Assembly: GCA_031264395.1 (NCBI GenBank)
Contig: JAISEB010000263.1
Span: 1 to 32,862 of the forward strand
Source: Treponema sp.
GTDB taxonomy: Bacteria; Spirochaetota; Spirochaetia; Treponematales; Breznakiellaceae
Direction of reading: 5' to 3'
Length of the DNA stretch: 32,862 bases
The notes under the pieces were generated by a model that ran no database searches, was not told the DNA's origin, and was given only the letters and a program-made list of their open reading frames with translations. This document shows, piece after piece, positions 31,477 to 32,862 of the stretch. Made by a program: the position numbers and the translations under genes. Each line of letters begins with the position of its first letter. Position 1 is the first letter of the stretch.

Positions 31477-32298
31477 TTATTCCCCTGCGTTCACGGTTTT
31501 GATTTTTGAAGATTTATCCTGATCCCTCATTTGCAGGTACAGAGCGCTCAGGGATACGGACAAGGTAATGATCATCAGGACTACCAGTACAACGCTGGAA
31601 ACCTGTATGGGCTGGTTACGGGTGGCAAAAAGGTAGAGCTGGGCAGTCTCATAAATAGAAGCCGCGATAATCCGTACCATGGCGTAATCGCCAAAGATGC
31701 CGGCCATGCACATGAGCATGGAAACCATGATACCCGAAACCATGCAGGGCACGACTATCCTGAAAAAGGCGTAGAGCCTCCCGGCGCCGAGAATTTCCGC
31801 CGCCTCAATGAGTTGCCTGAGGTTGACTGCGTACATATTGTTTCGTATGGCCCTGAAAGTAATGGGCAACCCGCCGACACAGTAAATACAGATGAGCATG
31901 ACAAGCCGGTTTGAAAATATGGTACCCGATCCGGCGTATGTTGCCAGTACCGCCGTGGCAAGCACGACGCCGTTAATGGTGTAGGGTACCATGCTGATCA
32001 ATTCAAGGACGCGCTCCAGCCTGGGTGAATAAACCAAAGCCGTATAAAGCGCCAGAATCACGAACAGCGAAGTCATGCACACGGGTATGATGGAAATGGC
32101 GACACTGCGGAGTACAGCCATGATAAACCGCCTGTCCGAAAGGATCTGGATGTAGTATTTGAGGGTGAAACCCCTAGGTAATATGCGGGTCCAGTTTAAG
32201 GTAAACGAATATATCAGGGTTGTGGCAAGTGGTATGGTCAGATACAATAATACCACAATTAAAAAAATAACGCCGCCTTTGCCTGTTTTGGTTTTCAA
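31477..32298 (-). CDS. ABC transporter permease, second subunit
   Basis: 273 residues with about six membrane helices (first at about 9-30). The cytoplasmic coupling (EAA-type) loop is LIEAAEILGAGRLYAFFRIV (about 162-181), which includes EAAxxxGA. The arrangement is of the PotC/PhnV-like kind found in polyamine, iron and phosphonate importers. Its ATG overlaps the stop of the first permease gene by 4 nt. No substrate-binding protein gene lies in the window; it is probably upstream, beyond the right edge. Confidence 0.9.
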   Translation of the reverse strand: MKTKTGKGGVIFLIVVLLYLTIPLATTLIYSFTLNWTRILPRGFTLKYYIQILSDRRFIMAVLRSVAISIIPVCMTSLFVILALYTALVYSPRLERVLELISMVPYTINGVVLATAVLATYAGSGTIFSNRLVMLICIYCVGGLPITFRAIRNNMYAVNLRQLIEAAEILGAGRLYAFFRIVVPCMVSGIMVSMLMCMAGIFGDYAMVRIIAASIYETAQLYLFATRNQPIQVSSVVLVVLMIITLSVSLSALYLQMRDQDKSSKIKTVNAGE

Positions 32299-32862
32299 TT
32301 TACGTTGCCCCTGGAACAGAGCTTTCTTACCAGGTTGGAAAATCCTAAAACCAGAAAGATAAAAGCCAGCATAATCATGGAAAATGCCGATCCCATGTTC
32401 GGCCTGGGACGGTTATCGCCGACAAAAATGCTTGCGATGTTTATCCCCATGAGAGGCGCGTTGCTTAACATTACCATGGGCGTAGCATAGGCAGTTATGG
32501 CATTCGCAAAGAGCATGGAAAAGGTACCGGTTATGGACGGGATCATGACAGGAATGCCCACCTTGATCCAGAATTGAAGGGAGCTTGCTTGAAGCAACTC
32601 TGCCGATTCCTGCCACTCGGGCCGTATAGCCTCGAAAGCCGGAAGCATAAGGAGGGTACCCATGGGTATCTGGAAATAGATATACAGCAAAAAGAGACCC
32701 CGCAGGGTGTAAAGATTATATTCCGCCAAGGGCCTAAAGTTTATCGCCTTGCCGGTCAACACAAGGACACCTGAAACTCCAAGGAGGGAAATAAACGAAA
32801 AGGCCAGGGGGACGCCCCAGAAATTGGCTGTTACCGTCAGAAGGGTCATGTAGAGCCGCTTT
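32295..32862 (-). CDS. ABC transporter permease, first subunit, N-terminus beyond the window
   Basis: About 189 codons are visible and stay open to the right edge. An ATG at 32849 is in frame but is preceded by KRLY-type codons that look like the continuing gene (RLYMTLLTVTANFWGVPLAF is the usual start of the core in such permeases), so the real start is further upstream. Helices, the loop EWQESAELLQASSLQFWIKV (EAA-type) and a C-terminal helix ending RKLCSRGNVN are visible. It pairs with the second permease. Confidence 0.85.
   Translation of the reverse strand, partial: KRLYMTLLTVTANFWGVPLAFSFISLLGVSGVLVLTGKAINFRPLAEYNLYTLRGLFLLYIYFQIPMGTLLMLPAFEAIRPEWQESAELLQASSLQFWIKVGIPVMIPSITGTFSMLFANAITAYATPMVMLSNAPLMGINIASIFVGDNRPRPNMGSAFSMIMLAFIFLVLGFSNLVRKLCSRGNVN

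Overview
The window looks like chromosomal DNA of a Treponema-like spirochaete (Spirochaetota), possibly a gut or termite-gut lineage. This placement is an inference from gene content, gene order style, a spirochaete-type lipobox (FFFSC) and general protein resemblance; there is no rRNA to confirm it. Most of the window is G+C-rich (estimated by eye) and densely packed, with many 4-nt ATGA overlaps between genes. Two stretches are clearly A+T-rich: the left edge (1-640), with a truncated membrane acyltransferase, and 21.7-24.0 kb, with a type II restriction-modification pair.

Layout. 1-572: membrane acyltransferase running off the left edge. 691-888: orphan C-terminal coding remnant. 920-1771: SAM-dependent methyltransferase. 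1971-4433: a lipoprotein and a class III adenylate cyclase in one operon. 4576-4773: a 65-residue protein. 10164-5056 (minus): parE, parC and a membrane-anchored coiled-coil protein; parC carries an in-frame amber codon. 10388-12469: EF-G-like GTPase. 16422-12496 (minus): XRE-cupin regulator, acyl-CoA synthetase and citrate synthase. 20022-16679 (minus): secreted protein, fused AroD-AroE, RpiA and a Cys/His-rich protein. 20096-21682: long-chain acyl-CoA synthetase. 23900-21775 (minus): DNA amino-methyltransferase and Bpu10I-type endonuclease. 29368-24218 (minus): def, fmt, PASTA protein, recQ and an Aat-like gene in one run. 32862-29605 (minus): two ABC permeases, ABC ATPase and a phosphodiesterase-like enzyme; the operon starts beyond the right edge.

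How genes work together: ParE/ParC form topoisomerase IV; Def and Fmt handle N-terminal formyl-methionine; the acyl-CoA synthetase and citrate synthase would feed acetyl or short acyl units into citrate, probably under the adjacent cupin regulator; AroDE and RpiA serve the shikimate and pentose phosphate routes; the ABC proteins and phosphodiesterase look like an uptake-and-hydrolysis unit.

The signals most worth checking are: (i) the amber codon in parC with the same frame open on both sides; (ii) an 8-G tract placed 3 nt upstream of the -35 box of the restriction-modification promoter; (iii) a family of intergenic elements with a conserved three-hairpin architecture, conserved loops and arms that differ between copies; (iv) several genes without a Shine-Dalgarno sequence whose -10 box lies 6-8 nt before the start codon. 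No tRNA, rRNA, CRISPR array or transposase gene was seen.
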